Positions 1 to 5,106 of a stretch of DNA of 6,491 nucleotides are shown here, one piece after another. Under the pieces are notes generated by a model. It was not told where the DNA came from, searched no databases, and saw only the letters and a program-made list of their open reading frames with translations. This DNA is from Candidatus Rokuibacteriota bacterium (GTDB lineage Bacteria; Methylomirabilota; Methylomirabilia; Rokubacteriales; CSP1-6). The stretch spans positions 1 to 6,491 of the forward strand of contig JACQRS010000197.1 in assembly GCA_016206385.1 (NCBI GenBank). Direction: 5' to 3'. Within the stretch, counting starts at the first letter, position 1, and the number at the start of each line of letters is the position of its first letter. The position numbers and the translations under genes are program-made.

Positions 1-595
1 CGGTGTCGTACGCCCGGTCCAGGGAGGCCGGGTCGGTCTTCTCGACGTGGGCATTGGCAATTACGAGGAGGCGGTGGCGCAGGTTGTCGAAGACCAGAAG
101 GGTGTCTGTCAGGAGGAACACGGCATCGGGAAGCCCCAGGTCATCCCGGGTTCTGGACGGGAGCCGCTCCACGTGGCGCACCACATCGTAGGCCAGATAG
201 CCCACGGCGCCGCCCTGAAAGCGCGGGAGCCCCGGCACCGCGACCGGGTGGAAGCGACCGAGCAGATTTCGGAGCGCGCGGAGCGGGTTGCCGGCGGGAA
301 GCCGCTCGGCCTTGCCGTCAGCTCCCCGGAGCGTCGCCCGGCCCCCCCTGGCCGTGAACACCATCAGGGGATCAGAGCCCAGGAAGGAGTAGCGCGCCCA
401 TTTCTCTCCTCCTTCCACCGATTCCAGGAGAAAGGCATGACGCCCCGGCCTGAGCCTCAGGAAGGCCGAGAGCGGGGTGTCCAGGTCCGCGGGGAGCTCG
501 GTGAAGACGGGCAACAGGTTCCCGCGCTGCGCCAGAGCGCGAAACTCCTCCCGGGAGGGTGAGAGCGGGGGAACTCGGAAACCCGAAGACTTCAT
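1..595 (-). CDS. trpE: Anthranilate synthase component I, N-terminal part (runs off the left edge)
   Basis: TrpE makes anthranilate from chorismate and glutamine-derived ammonia, the first committed step of tryptophan synthesis in the cytoplasm. The 198 residues visible on the minus strand have the family's N-terminal domain: PSREEFRALAQRGNLLPVF near residues 13-31, then FLLESVEGGEKWARYSFLG at 55-73, GGAVGYLAYDVVR at 128-140 and DDLGLPDAVFLLTDTLLVFDN near 151-171. The LLES element at 56-59 corresponds to the tryptophan feedback-binding segment in characterised TrpE proteins. No stop occurs before the edge, and the C-terminal chorismate-binding domain is missing only because the window ends. 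The ATG at 595 lies 21 bp after the thioredoxin stop. The nearest purine-rich stretch, GGGAG, is 14 nt upstream, so the ribosome site is weak and coupling to the upstream gene is plausible. PabB and other chorismate enzymes are related, but this N-terminal pattern fits TrpE best. Confidence 0.88.
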   Translation of the reverse strand, partial: MKSSGFRVPPLSPSREEFRALAQRGNLLPVFTELPADLDTPLSAFLRLRPGRHAFLLESVEGGEKWARYSFLGSDPLMVFTARGGRATLRGADGKAERLPAGNPLRALRNLLGRFHPVAVPGLPRFQGGAVGYLAYDVVRHVERLPSRTRDDLGLPDAVFLLTDTLLVFDNLRHRLLVIANAHVEKTDPASLDRAYDT

Positions 596-616
596 GGCGT
601 GCGCGGCAGCTCCCGC

Positions 617-943
617 TCAGGCCAGAGCGTTGAGCTTCTTCTTCAGTTGGGCCTTGGGGACCGCCCCAATGACTTGGTCGAGAACCTTGCCGCCCCTGAC
701 GAAGAGAACGGTCGGGATGGAACGGATCCCGTACCGGGCGGCCAGTCCCGGGTTCTCGTCCACATTCACCTTGGCCAGGGTGACCCTCGCCTCCGACTCC
801 CGGACCAGCTCATCGAGGACGGGAGCGAGCATCTTGCACGGCGCGCACCACTCGGCCCAGAAGTCCACCATCAGAAGCCCGGGGTGCTGGGTGAGCTCGC
901 GCTCGAACGTGGCCTCAGTGAGAAAGATGGCGTTCTCGGCCAT
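617..943 (-). CDS. trxA: Thioredoxin with WCAPC active site
   Basis: A 108-residue protein with a single thioredoxin fold, the usual length of a cytoplasmic thioredoxin; it reduces protein disulfides using electrons from thioredoxin reductase. The active site is W32-C33-A34-P35-C36-K37 within DFWAEWCAPCK, with the buried Asp at D27 and the cis-proline at P77 (RSIPTV). GG at 84-85 matches the conserved glycine pair. The first residue between the cysteines is Ala instead of the canonical Gly, a known minor variant. No signal peptide is seen. The start at 943 was chosen because homology begins at MAENAIFLTEATFERE and an AAGGAG motif (954-959, minus strand) lies 10 nt upstream. A longer in-frame start at 1018 would add 25 unconserved residues and use up the intergenic region. 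trpE follows after 21 bp on the same strand, so the two are probably one transcript. The symbol is by family; a paralogue such as trxC-like cannot be excluded. Confidence 0.9.
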   Translation of the reverse strand: MAENAIFLTEATFERELTQHPGLLMVDFWAEWCAPCKMLAPVLDELVRESEARVTLAKVNVDENPGLAARYGIRSIPTVLFVRGGKVLDQVIGAVPKAQLKKKLNALA

Positions 944-1028
944 GCCTTCAGGTCTCCTTGTGAGGATGCGTAAAAAAAAGCGCAAAGCTACGCTAACATA
1001 GCCGCCCTGGCTTGGCAACGATCTTATT

Positions 1029-1041
1029 TGTCAACTTGACA
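1029..1041. promoter_or_regulatory. Palindromic operator candidate over the activator's -35 (possible autoregulation box)
   Basis: TGTCAACTTGACA is a perfect inverted repeat about its central base. Read as TGTCA-ACT-TGACA it has the same 5-3-5 geometry as the boxes at 2437, 2458, 3592 and 3613, and its left arm is identical to the left arm of the 3613 box. It covers the -35 hexamer TTGACA (1036-1041) of the activator gene, where a bound dimer would be expected to block RNA polymerase. The repeat is visible in the sequence; its assignment to the adjacent activator is inference. Confidence 0.5.
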
Positions 1042-1063
1042 CAACACCATTAGCTTTTATAGG
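1036..1063 (+). promoter_or_regulatory. Candidate sigma-70-type promoter of the activator gene
   Basis: A consensus -35, TTGACA (1036-1041), is followed after 16 bp by TATAGG (1058-1063), which matches four of six positions of TATAAT. The predicted transcription start is about 1070, only some 7 nt before the ATG at 1077. No Shine-Dalgarno sequence precedes that ATG, which agrees with a nearly leaderless message. A 17-18 bp spacer with a shifted, poorer -10 is also possible. Confidence 0.45.
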
Positions 1064-1076
1064 CTACACATTACAA

Positions 1077-2420
1077 ATGGACCGGCCCAGGGTGCTCGTT
1101 ATAGACGACCAGGAGGAGATCAGAAACCTCCTGGCCGAGGCGCTGACCCAGTGGGGGTACCAGGCCGCCACGGCCGCTACTGGGGCCCAGGCCATCGAGC
1201 TTGTCCAGGGCCAACTCTTCGACGCCGCCTTCCTCGACATCCGCATGCCCGAGATGGACGGGCTTGAGCTTCTCCGCGAGATCAAGCGCCACGACTCGGC
1301 TGTCGCCGTGGTGATGATGACCGGCTACCCCACGATCAGCACCGCGGTGGAAGCCCTCAAAGAAGGCGCCTACGACTATCTCGCGAAGCCACTGATCCTG
1401 GAGGAGCTGCACCACCTTATGAGCCGCGTGATGGAGCGGCGCTTCCTCCGCCGCGAGGTGAGTTCGCTGCGAAGTCGGCTCGGTGAGCAGCTGGTGGTCA
1501 ACGAGCTGGTGGGGATTTCCCCCCAGATGGAGCGCATCAAGGAGATTATAGGCAAGGTGGCGGCCACGGACTCCCCGGTCTTGATCGAAGGGGAGAGTGG
1601 GACCGGAAAGGAATTGGTCGCGGCAGCTATCCATCGGCTCTCGGCTCGGAGTAAGGGGCCGTTTATTCCCGTCAACTGCAGCGCCATCCCCGCCGACCTG
1701 CTGGAGTCTGAGTTTTTCGGCCATGTGCGTGGCGCCTTCTCCGGCGCCGTGGCTGATGCCCTCGGGCTCTTCCGGTCCGCCAACGGGGGCACCATATTCC
1801 TGGACGAGGTCGCCGAGCTGCCGCCGGCCCTCCAGGTCAAGCTGCTCCGCGTTCTGCAGGACCAGGAGATCCGTCCGGTGGGATCCACCAAGACCTACCC
1901 GGTGGATGCCCGGGTGATCGCTGCCACCAACCGCCGCCTAGAGGAAGCCGTCAAGGACGGGAGCCTCCGCCAAGACCTCTTCTATCGCCTCAACGTAGTC
2001 CGGATCGAGATACCGCCACTCCGCGAGCGCAAGGGCGACAGCCCGGGCCTGGTAGCCCACTTCCTCCGCCAGTTCAACCAGCGGTTCGGCCGGGACGTGA
2101 AGGGAATCACTCCGGAGGCGCTGTCCGCGCTCATGGCTTACGACTTCCCCGGCAATGTGCGAGAGCTGGCGAACCTCTTGGAGCGTGCCTACGCCCTGGG
2201 CGCCCGGGGCGAAGTCACGCTGGCCGATCTCCCTGCGCTCTCAGCCCGCTCACAGACTGCTCCGCAGCTCAGGGAGCTTCCGACCCTTGCTCAAGCGGAG
2301 CGCGACCTGATTCTCCGGGCCCTTCAGCTTCACGGCAACGACAAGGATCAGGCTGCCAAGGCCCTCGGAGTCTCCCGCCGGACCATCTACCGCCGCCTCA
2401 AGGAGTACGGGCTCGTCTGA
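1077..2420 (+). CDS. NtrC-family sigma-54-dependent response regulator (REC-AAA+-Fis HTH)
   Basis: A complete 447-residue transcription activator that would remodel RNA polymerase-sigma-54 by ATP hydrolysis once phosphorylated. The receiver domain (about 1-118) has acidic D10 and D11, phospho-acceptor D54, T82 and K104. The AAA+ domain (about 142-370) has Walker A GESGTGKE (172-179), the sigma-54 contact loop as GAFSGA (219-224), Walker B GGTIFLDE (237-244), ATNR (283-286), the arginine-finger region LRQDLFYRLNV (297-307) and FPGNVREL (357-364). A Fis-type helix-turn-helix ends the protein (about 410-447, AAKALGVSRRTIYRRL). GAFSGA replaces the usual GAFTGA, and RERKGDSP replaces the common RERKEDIP. 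The ATG at 1077 starts right at the receiver and has no visible Shine-Dalgarno. Two sigma-54 promoters with matching upstream palindromes lie downstream, so their genes are the natural targets. I do not assign it to a named subfamily (NtrC, AtoC, ZraR and so on). Confidence 0.95.
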   Translation: MDRPRVLVIDDQEEIRNLLAEALTQWGYQAATAATGAQAIELVQGQLFDAAFLDIRMPEMDGLELLREIKRHDSAVAVVMMTGYPTISTAVEALKEGAYDYLAKPLILEELHHLMSRVMERRFLRREVSSLRSRLGEQLVVNELVGISPQMERIKEIIGKVAATDSPVLIEGESGTGKELVAAAIHRLSARSKGPFIPVNCSAIPADLLESEFFGHVRGAFSGAVADALGLFRSANGGTIFLDEVAELPPALQVKLLRVLQDQEIRPVGSTKTYPVDARVIAATNRRLEEAVKDGSLRQDLFYRLNVVRIEIPPLRERKGDSPGLVAHFLRQFNQRFGRDVKGITPEALSALMAYDFPGNVRELANLLERAYALGARGEVTLADLPALSARSQTAPQLRELPTLAQAERDLILRALQLHGNDKDQAAKALGVSRRTIYRRLKEYGLV

Positions 2421-2436
2421 CCGGCCTTCGCCCCCC

Positions 2437-2470
2437 TGCTAAGCTGGCAATCCATTGTGCCATGCTGGCA
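2437..2470. promoter_or_regulatory. Upstream activator sequence pair, copy A
   Basis: Two 13-bp inverted-repeat boxes: TGCTAAGCTGGCA (2437-2449, one arm mismatch) and TGCCATGCTGGCA (2458-2470, perfect TGCCA/TGGCA arms around 3 bp). Their centres are 21 bp apart, two helical turns, so two dimers would sit on the same face of the DNA. The second centre is 81 bp upstream of the -24 GG of the promoter at 2544. A nearly identical pair stands at the same distance before the promoter at 3699. The most likely ligand is the NtrC-type activator encoded immediately upstream. Confidence 0.7.
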
Positions 2471-2543
2471 TGGATGGGGGGCGACCGTTAGCAACAACTG
2501 GAACACTTCCTTGTTTTTCAGCATGTTCTCTCTGTGATGGTGC

Positions 2544-2559
2544 TGGCATCCCCCCTGCA
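2544..2559 (+). promoter_or_regulatory. Sigma-54 (-24/-12) promoter, copy A
   Basis: TGGCATCCCCCCTGCA fits the sigma-54 consensus TGGCACG-N4-TTGCW, with GG (2545-2546) and GC (2557-2558) exactly 12 bp apart. The expected transcription start is near 2570, giving a leader of about 86 nt before the REC-PAS gene. An activator box pair lies upstream and a T-tract (2514-2518) lies about 30 bp before the -24 element. The same core recurs at 3699. Confidence 0.75.
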
Positions 2560-2642
2560 AGAATCAGTGGGCATGGGCAAGTCAGGCGGCGATTTCCAAG
2601 TCTGATCTCCGTCTGCCTGTTGCGAGACTCGTCCTGGCAATC

Positions 2643-2650
2643 AAGGGGGT
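2643..2650 (+). promoter_or_regulatory. Ribosome binding site that fixes the REC-PAS start
   Basis: AAGGGGGT ends 5 nt before the ATG at 2656. The open frame extends upstream to an ATG at 2455, but that codon lies between the activator boxes and upstream of the predicted sigma-54 transcript start, so 2656 is the right start. Confidence 0.7.
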
Positions 2651-2655
2651 TAACC

Positions 2656-3222
2656 ATGGGGGAGAACAAGAAGGTCTTGGTGGTTGATGACGATCCGGAG
2701 ATCCTCAACATGATAGCGGAGGCGCTCTCGCAGGCGGGCTGTGAGGTGCTGGTGGCCCATGACGGGCGCGAGGCCCTTGAGCTGTTCCGGGTGGAGCGTC
2801 CTCCGCTCGTCGTCGTGGATCTCAAGATGCCCAAGCTCGATGGGGTCGCGCTGATGAAGGCGATCAAAGACACCAGCCCCAGGACGGAGATCCTGATCGT
2901 CACAGCTCACGCCGACCTCGCTTCCGCCATCGAGGCGATCCGGCAAGGCGCCTTCGATTATGTCCAGAAGCCTTTCGACTTTAACGTGCTGATCGGCAGA
3001 GTGAGTCAGGCCCTGGAGCGTCACCGGCTGGTGTCCGAAAAGGAGGTCCTCCTCGAGGAGCTGGAGCAGCGGGTGCAGGCGCGGACGGCGGCCCTGCTCG
3101 AAAGCCAACGGCGGCTCCGGGCGGTCTTCAACGGGATCCGAGACTGCCTGGTCATCCTCGATCAAACCTTCAAGATCCTGGCCTCCAACGAGACGACTGG
3201 CCTCTCAGGGACCTCGTCGTAA
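2656..3222 (+). CDS. Receiver-coiled coil-truncated PAS response regulator
   Basis: A 188-residue protein. The receiver domain (about 5-122) is intact: D12 and D13 with D11 in VVDDDPE, phospho-acceptor D55 (VVDLKMPKLDG), T83 and K105 (QKPF). A charged heptad-like stretch follows (about 122-152, EKEVLLEELEQRVQARTAAL). A PAS domain then begins at about 153 (LRAVFNGIRDCLVILD and ILASN) but stops at residue 188 after roughly a third of its usual length, ending in an atypical GLSGTSS tail. Proteins of this layout commonly continue through PAS into a histidine kinase, so this is probably a truncated or frameshifted gene whose receiver could still work. It is the first gene after the copy A sigma-54 promoter and should respond to the upstream activator. 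No DNA-binding or enzymatic output domain remains. Confidence 0.8.
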   Translation: MGENKKVLVVDDDPEILNMIAEALSQAGCEVLVAHDGREALELFRVERPPLVVVDLKMPKLDGVALMKAIKDTSPRTEILIVTAHADLASAIEAIRQGAFDYVQKPFDFNVLIGRVSQALERHRLVSEKEVLLEELEQRVQARTAALLESQRRLRAVFNGIRDCLVILDQTFKILASNETTGLSGTSS

Positions 3223-3591
3223 GGTCGCACGGGCCGGCAGTGGCACCGGGATCTGCGTGGACAGGCCAGGGGCGCTTCATGTTCTCCTTCCGAGATCGCG
3301 CATGGTGCAGTCGATCTTCCACCACGCGCGCTACCAAGTCAGCCGCTTTCAGCATAAGCGGGAACCCGCATGAGCCGCTCGTCGAGGTGAAGTACCGACT
3401 GCACATCCGCTGCATCTTCGGCGGCCTGATGCGTACCTGAGCGCCATCGGGACGCCGACACGGTCGTCCCGGTGAGACGGGTGAGCCTGATCGGAAGGAA
3501 GATGACGCAGGCTTTCCAGGTGCACCCGGTTGCTGGTGGGGGGCACCTCACCGACTCCCGCGGGCGCCTCACCTCGACGCCGTCCGGCTAC
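3223..3591 (+). pseudogene. Gap with probable degraded remains of the REC-PAS gene
   Basis: No intact gene is convincing in these 369 bp. Plus-strand frames stay open in patches. Just past the stop at 3222 another frame reads RDLVV from about 3207 and continues to GNPHEPLVEVKYRLH around 3360-3405, which looks like the closing strands of a PAS domain (often GxxxYVEVxxxP). A different frame carries GASCSPSEIAHG near 3270-3305, resembling the cysteine-bearing part of some PAS domains. The segment 3440-3597 has an open frame with no recognisable domain. This fits a gene that lost its frame and its 3' part, but the similarities are weak and were judged by eye. No terminator hairpin with a T-run was seen. 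Confidence 0.35.
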
Positions 3592-3625
3592 TGCTAAGCT
3601 GGCAAAGCCTTGTGTCATGCTGGCA
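3592..3625. promoter_or_regulatory. Upstream activator sequence pair, copy B
   Basis: TGCTAAGCTGGCA (3592-3604) is identical to the first box of copy A, and TGTCATGCTGGCA (3613-3625) differs from the second box by one base. Centres are again 21 bp apart and the second centre is 81 bp before the -24 GG at 3700. Over these 35 bp the two copies differ at four positions, three of them between the boxes. A further inverted repeat, CTTGCACCCTGGCAAG (3638-3653), follows and contains another TGGCA arm, but its geometry differs. Confidence 0.7.
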
Positions 3626-3698
3626 TAAAATCCGGCCCTTGCACCCTGGCAAGTCCAAGACGCCTTTGTTTTTCCTTATATTCTTTCCACGACTGCGC

Positions 3699-3714
3699 TG
3701 GCATCCCCTCTGCA
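3699..3714 (+). promoter_or_regulatory. Sigma-54 (-24/-12) promoter, copy B
   Basis: TGGCATCCCCTCTGCA has GG (3700-3701) and GC (3712-3713) 12 bp apart and differs from copy A by one base. Transcription should start near 3725, which makes the ATG at 3729 unsuitable and supports the start at 3756. It would drive the receiver, REC-HD-GYP and kinase genes as one unit. Confidence 0.75.
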
Positions 3715-3739
3715 GGAAGTCGTTGAGTATGGCACACGC

Positions 3740-3747
3740 AAGGCGGT
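3740..3747 (+). promoter_or_regulatory. Ribosome binding site for the stand-alone receiver
   Basis: AAGGCGGT differs from the ideal AAGGAGGT by one base and ends 8 nt before the ATG at 3756. It favours that start over the in-frame ATG codons at 3729 and 3612. Confidence 0.6.
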
Positions 3748-3755
3748 CCCCCGCC

Positions 3756-4130
3756 ATGGAGCCGCCCGTCATTATCGTTGCCGATGCGGACGGCGAGGCA
3801 GCTCGCCTCCTGGCCGACTACCTCTCCCGGCAGGGGTTTCCGGCCTCTCACACCTCGCGGGGCGAGGATGCCATCCGCCTCGCCCGCTCTGGGAAGCTCG
3901 GGCTGGCCATCGTGGATGTGTCGCTCGTGGACATGTCCGGCCACGCCTTGGCCTCCTGGCTCAAGCAGATCGATCGGGAGATTCCCATCCTCATGACCTC
4001 GGGGGACTATCGCCCGGAGCTTGAGATGCGCGCCCGCCAGGTCGGCGTGCTCTACTACGCCCACAAACCCACCGACTACGGACGGCTCCAAACGGTCGTG
4101 GCGAAAGCCGTCGGCGCCGAGTGTGGATAA
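3756..4130 (+). CDS. Stand-alone receiver-domain protein with a degenerate acidic pocket
   Basis: A 124-residue single-domain response regulator without an output domain; such proteins relay phosphate or act through protein contacts. The receiver fold is visible from VIIVADADGEAARLLADYL to the end, with phospho-acceptor D54 (AIVDVSLVDMSG), T in the ILMTSGD strand and the conserved lysine in AHKPTDY. The first member of the usual acidic pair is Ala (A9-D10), and the common MPxMDG after the acceptor reads SLVDMSG, so magnesium binding and phosphorylation may be weakened. The start at 3756 is supported by a near-consensus ribosome site and by the predicted transcript start near 3725. It is first in an apparent operon: its TAA shares a base with the next gene's ATG (TAATG at 4128-4132), implying translational coupling. 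Confidence 0.82.
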   Translation: MEPPVIIVADADGEAARLLADYLSRQGFPASHTSRGEDAIRLARSGKLGLAIVDVSLVDMSGHALASWLKQIDREIPILMTSGDYRPELEMRARQVGVLYYAHKPTDYGRLQTVVAKAVGAECG

Positions 4131-5080
4131 TGCGTCGGGCGAGCGTGCTGGTGGCGGACGACGAGGCGGAGAACCGGGAGATTCTCCGGGAGCTTCTCAT
4201 CGGACTCGGCCACGAGGTCGTGCTCACCGAGGACGGGCTCCAGGCCCTCGCGCAGGTCGAGCGTGAGCCTCCGGACCTGATCGTGTTGGACATCGCCATG
4301 CCGAAAATGAGCGGCATTGATGTCTGCCGAATCCTGAAACGCGATCCAAAGACCCGGCTCATCCCGGTCGTGCTGCTCACCGGCCGGAGGGAGCGCGAGA
4401 TCCGGATCGCTGGCTTAGAGGCCGGGGCGGATGACTTCTTCAATAAGCCCTTCGACCTTTTGGAGCTGACCGCCCGGGCCCGCTCGCTCCTGGATCTGAA
4501 GCGCTTCACCGACGAGCTGGAGCATGCCGAGGCCGTGATCACGAGCTTGGCCCTTGCGGTGGAGGCGCGAGACAGTTATACGAGCGGCCACTGCGTCCGC
4601 CTCGCCAAGATCGCCGTCGAGCTCGGCCGCCGCCTCGGCTTGGGGAGCGAGGATCTCCGCGTTCTCCGCCTTGGCGGCTTCCTCCACGACCTCGGCAAGC
4701 TCGGCGTCCCCGATCCCATCCTCCTCAAGCCCGGCCCCCTGACGGAGGATGAGCGGGCTCAGATGAAGGTCCACCCAGTGATGGGCGAGCGGCTGTGCCA
4801 ACCCCTTCACTCGCTGGACGCCGTCCGTCCGGTCATCCGCCACCACCACGAGCGCTGGGACGGGAGCGGCTACCCGGACGGCTTGGCCGGAGATATGATT
4901 CCGTTAACAGCGCAGATCCTCGGGCTGGTGGATGTCTACGATGCGCTCGTCACCTGGCGGCCGTATAAACCGCCATTCACGCCGAGGGAGGCCAGGCAGA
5001 TCCTTCAAAAGGAAGCGGCGCAGGGGCTCTGGAACCCCACCCTGCTCGCCGAGTTCCTCGGTCTGGTGCCGCGCGGATGA
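4130..5080 (+). CDS. REC-HD-GYP response regulator, probable cyclic-di-GMP phosphodiesterase
   Basis: A 316-residue RpfG-like protein expected to hydrolyse c-di-GMP under control of receiver phosphorylation. The receiver (about 4-122) has D10, D11, acceptor D54 (VLDIAMPKMSG), T84 and K106. A linker helix leads into the HD-GYP domain (about 135-316): H154 in TSGHCVRLA, the HD pair H186-D187 in FLHDLGKLGVPD, H215 in VHPVMGERL, H238/H239/H240 in IRHHHERWDGSGYPDGL with GYP at 247-249, and D268 in VDVYDAL. All the metal- and substrate-binding signature residues I can check are present, so activity is likely. Length is normal for the family. The ATG at 4130 overlaps the preceding stop by one base and there is no strong ribosome site; GTG at 4121 would add three residues. 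The histidine kinase gene follows closely and is the likely phosphodonor. Confidence 0.93.
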   Translation: MRRASVLVADDEAENREILRELLIGLGHEVVLTEDGLQALAQVEREPPDLIVLDIAMPKMSGIDVCRILKRDPKTRLIPVVLLTGRREREIRIAGLEAGADDFFNKPFDLLELTARARSLLDLKRFTDELEHAEAVITSLALAVEARDSYTSGHCVRLAKIAVELGRRLGLGSEDLRVLRLGGFLHDLGKLGVPDPILLKPGPLTEDERAQMKVHPVMGERLCQPLHSLDAVRPVIRHHHERWDGSGYPDGLAGDMIPLTAQILGLVDVYDALVTWRPYKPPFTPREARQILQKEAAQGLWNPTLLAEFLGLVPRG

Positions 5081-5094
5081 TGCCGCAGGGATGG

Positions 5095-5100
5095 TATAGT
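5095..5100 (+). promoter_or_regulatory. Possible extended -10 element before the kinase gene
   Basis: TATAGT (five of six matches to TATAAT) is preceded by TGG at 5092-5094, giving the TGn extended -10 form, but no -35 match lies 16-18 bp upstream. If used, the transcript would begin about at the ATG at 5107. It may equally be a chance match. Confidence 0.2.
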
Positions 5101-5106
5101 GGAGGC

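Larger units (their letters stand above)
944..1076. other. Divergent intergenic region between trxA and the activator gene
   Basis: This 133-bp stretch is more AT-rich than its surroundings and separates two divergent units. It contains a run of eight A (972-979), the perfect palindrome TGTCAACTTGACA (1029-1041), a TTGACA hexamer on each strand within that palindrome, and a TAGC/GCTA inverted repeat at 1051-1066 that overlaps the proposed -10. I see no convincing -10 for the minus-strand thioredoxin gene at the right distance from its TTGACA. Confidence 0.7.

Noticed and set aside
972..994. Intrinsic terminator or attenuator on the minus strand before trxA
   Set aside because: A T8 run follows an AGCG/CGCT stem, but the stem is only 4 bp with an 8-nt loop, and the leader encodes no tryptophan-rich peptide.
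47..1001. Several plus-strand open frames of 124-174 residues opposite trpE and trxA
   Set aside because: They are antisense to clear trpE and thioredoxin sequence, have low-complexity composition typical of GC-rich shadow frames, and show no domain.
2584..2620. Structured leader hairpin (CAGGCGG with CTGCCTG) between promoter A and the REC-PAS gene
   Set aside because: One 7-bp stem with a wobble pair and a 23-nt loop is within what chance gives in GC-rich DNA. There is no match to a riboswitch family and no equivalent in copy B.
3241..3256. TGGCACCGGGATCTGC as a third sigma-54 promoter
   Set aside because: The GG-GC spacing is 13 bp instead of 12, the -12 half is poor, no activator boxes stand upstream and no gene follows.
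3638..3653. CTTGCACCCTGGCAAG as a third activator box in copy B
   Set aside because: It is a perfect 5-bp inverted repeat with a 6-bp spacer, not the 5-3-5 form. Its centre is not at a 21-bp interval and it has no counterpart in copy A.
3339..3772. Minus-strand open frames of 67-89 residues in the gap after the REC-PAS gene
   Set aside because: They have no recognisable domain and no ribosome site, and one of them runs through the copy B boxes and promoter.
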